Of a stretch of DNA of 64,000 bases, positions 62,472 through 64,000 are shown one piece after another (position 1 is the first letter of the stretch; every line of letters begins with the position of its first letter). The translations under genes were made by a program, and so were the position numbers. This DNA comes from Allobosea psychrotolerans (GTDB taxonomy: Bacteria > Pseudomonadota > Alphaproteobacteria > Rhizobiales > Beijerinckiaceae): the NCBI RefSeq assembly GCF_002917105.1, contig NZ_PQFZ01000003.1, forward strand, positions 447,578 to 511,577, in the 5' to 3' direction. Below the pieces are notes generated by a model. The model made no database searches and was not told the origin of the DNA. It saw nothing but the letters and a program-made list of their open reading frames with translations.

Positions 62472-63349
62472 GCGGCGACCTCCAGCGGCGAAGACAGCAA
62501 ACCGGCGAGCGCACGCTGCACCAGGACGAGCGCGGCATCGCGGCGATAGGCAGCGCTGGCGCGGACATCGTCGATCGGCGACAGAGGCGCGAGATCGGAG
62601 GCGCTGATGCTCTCGGCCAGTGCGGGCGAGGGCCGCTGGCCGAGCAGCCGGGCTTCCAGCGCGCTCAATCGTTGCGGCGCGGCCGCGCAGGCCCCGACGG
62701 CGATACGAAGCGAAGCGATACGCCCTTGCGCATCCAGGGCGAGATTGACGGCGACGGAAGCGATCGAGATCACCAGATAAGCGCGCGCGCCGAGTTTCTT
62801 GAAAGTCGAGCGCGCTTCCGCCGGTTGTGCCGGCACATGGATGGCGACCAGCAGTTCACCGGGGGCAAGCGCGGTCTTGCGGTTGCCGAGGACGAATGAA
62901 CCGAGCGGCAATCGCCGGCTTCCACGGGGGCCGGCGAGTTCGACCTCGGCCTCCAATGCGAGCAGCGGCGGCACCCCGTCGGCAGCGGGCGAGGCGTTGC
63001 AGAGATTGCCGCCGATCGTAGCCCGGTTCTGGATCTGAACGCCGCCGACCTGCCGGCTTGACTGTTTCAGGGCGTCGAAGGCAGGCGGGAGATCGGCGTC
63101 GGCGATGGCGCTCCATGTCGCCATCGCGCCGATGCGGATACCGTCCGGGCCGTGATCGATGCCGGCGAGCTCCGGGATGAGGCTGAGGTCGAGCAGATCG
63201 CGGTTCTGGGGCTCGAACCAGGCGGCGCGCTGGGTGCGGACGGGGTAGACGTCGGTGCCGCCCGCCAGGATCGTCAGCGGCGTCGCGCTCTCCGCCTTGA
63301 GCTGGAGCGCCTCGGCGAGGCTACGGGGTCGGAGATAGCGTGTCGTCAT
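62468..63349 (-). CDS. Molybdopterin hydroxylase FAD-binding subunit
   Basis: 293 aa with the CoxM/XdhB-type fold. FAD contacts are LTILAGGTDVYP and QIQNRATIGGNLCNASPAAD; the C-terminal CO-dehydrogenase-flavoprotein domain includes FKKLGARAYLVISIASVAV. It passes electrons from the FeS clusters of the partner subunit to an acceptor. Coupled by a 4-bp overlap to the FeS/Mo gene and 25 bp behind the ferredoxin gene. Confidence 0.93.
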   Translation of the reverse strand: MTTRYLRPRSLAEALQLKAESATPLTILAGGTDVYPVRTQRAAWFEPQNRDLLDLSLIPELAGIDHGPDGIRIGAMATWSAIADADLPPAFDALKQSSRQVGGVQIQNRATIGGNLCNASPAADGVPPLLALEAEVELAGPRGSRRLPLGSFVLGNRKTALAPGELLVAIHVPAQPAEARSTFKKLGARAYLVISIASVAVNLALDAQGRIASLRIAVGACAAAPQRLSALEARLLGQRPSPALAESISASDLAPLSPIDDVRASAAYRRDAALVLVQRALAGLLSSPLEVAA

Positions 63350-63374
63350 TCAGCCCTCGCTTATCTCGAATGCC

Positions 63375-63688
63375 TCAGCCGTGGTCCGGCGCCAGCGCGA
63401 CCTTGAGCCCGTCGAGTTCTGGCGAGATCAGGATCTGGCAGGCGAGACGGGAATTCGGCCGGACATCGAAAGCGTCATCGAGCCGTTCGATCTCCTCCTC
63501 CAGAGGCGGATGCAGCTTAGCGAGCCAGTCCGGCTCGACATAGACATGGCAGGTGGCGCAGGCACAGGCACCGCCGCATTCGGCTTTGATCGGCAGGCCC
63601 CAGTCGCGGATGATCTCCATCAGACGCCAGCCTTCGAGCGCCTCGAGTTCGCGCTCCTCGCCGTCGCGGTTGGTGACGTGCACCGTCA

Positions 63689-63689
<1 letters not shown>
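63375..63689 (-). CDS. [2Fe-2S] ferredoxin
   Basis: 104 aa of the vertebrate/adrenodoxin type (also in bacterial hydroxylase systems). Cluster ligands are CGGACACATCH, with C-x5-C-x2-C spacing, and the distal cysteine in RLACQILIS. It probably shuttles electrons between the NADP reductase encoded just before it and the 6-hydroxynicotinate-reductase-like protein. The ATG at 63689 overlaps the preceding stop (TGATG). Confidence 0.92.

Positions 63690-64000
<311 letters not shown>

Overview
This window is one contiguous piece of a GC-rich bacterial chromosome, most likely from an alphaproteobacterium of the order Hyphomicrobiales (Bosea-like). That placement is an inference from gene content and style: a DUF2865 protein, an LdtR-like MarR regulator, a GSCFA protein, a candidate Irr iron-control element and hairpin-rich dispersed repeats. 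No marker gene fixes the genus.

Layout. 1-8.7 kb: the start of an iron(III) ABC-transporter binding protein behind a candidate Irr box, a DUF2865 envelope protein, an RND efflux pump with its adaptor, a MAPEG protein, and guaB, which is followed by a duplicated hairpin element. 8.7-25.2 kb: ordinary accessory and housekeeping genes. These are an MFS exporter, two DMT exporters, a PLP-responsive MocR regulator divergent from a flavin oxidase, an APH-like kinase, rlmE, a Ppx/GppA phosphatase, glpK, a Crp/Fnr regulator, a TonB protein, alaX, an AraC regulator and an AidB-like acyl-CoA dehydrogenase.

25.9-46.0 kb is the most striking region. A divergent MarR/GT4 pair faces a long + strand locus. 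It encodes a type I secretion ABC transporter and HlyD-type adaptor, a small protein made almost wholly of RTX nonapeptides, and then ten cytoplasmic or membrane genes, most of them translationally coupled. They are a GT2, a methyltransferase, two GT4s, a membrane-anchored coiled-coil protein, a GT2-like protein that has lost its DxD, two polysaccharide-pyruvyl-transferase-like proteins, a secreted protein and a GSCFA protein. No flippase, polymerase or polysaccharide ABC exporter accompanies them. My inference is a secreted RTX surface protein with a dedicated glycan-modification machinery, possibly regulated by the MarR protein. I know of no described system with this architecture.

46.1-49.6 kb looks acquired. 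It has lower GC, small unknown genes and a trypsin-like protease whose signal peptide is out of frame, and it abuts the 3' end of a tRNA-Gln(CTG) gene. A probable small RNA with a UUCG-loop terminator lies just beyond the tRNA.

50-64 kb: an MsbA-like ABC exporter; a branched-chain-amino-acid-type ABC importer (binding protein, fused LivH-LivM permease, LivG, LivF); and, convergent with it, a - strand operon for a ferredoxin-NADP reductase, a [2Fe-2S] ferredoxin, a molybdenum hydroxylase (FAD subunit plus a fused FeS/Mo subunit), a 6-hydroxynicotinate-reductase-like FeS protein and a UPF0280 protein. Together they suggest uptake and reductive catabolism of nicotinate or a related N-heterocycle. 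Three copies of a REP-like palindromic repeat punctuate this last region.
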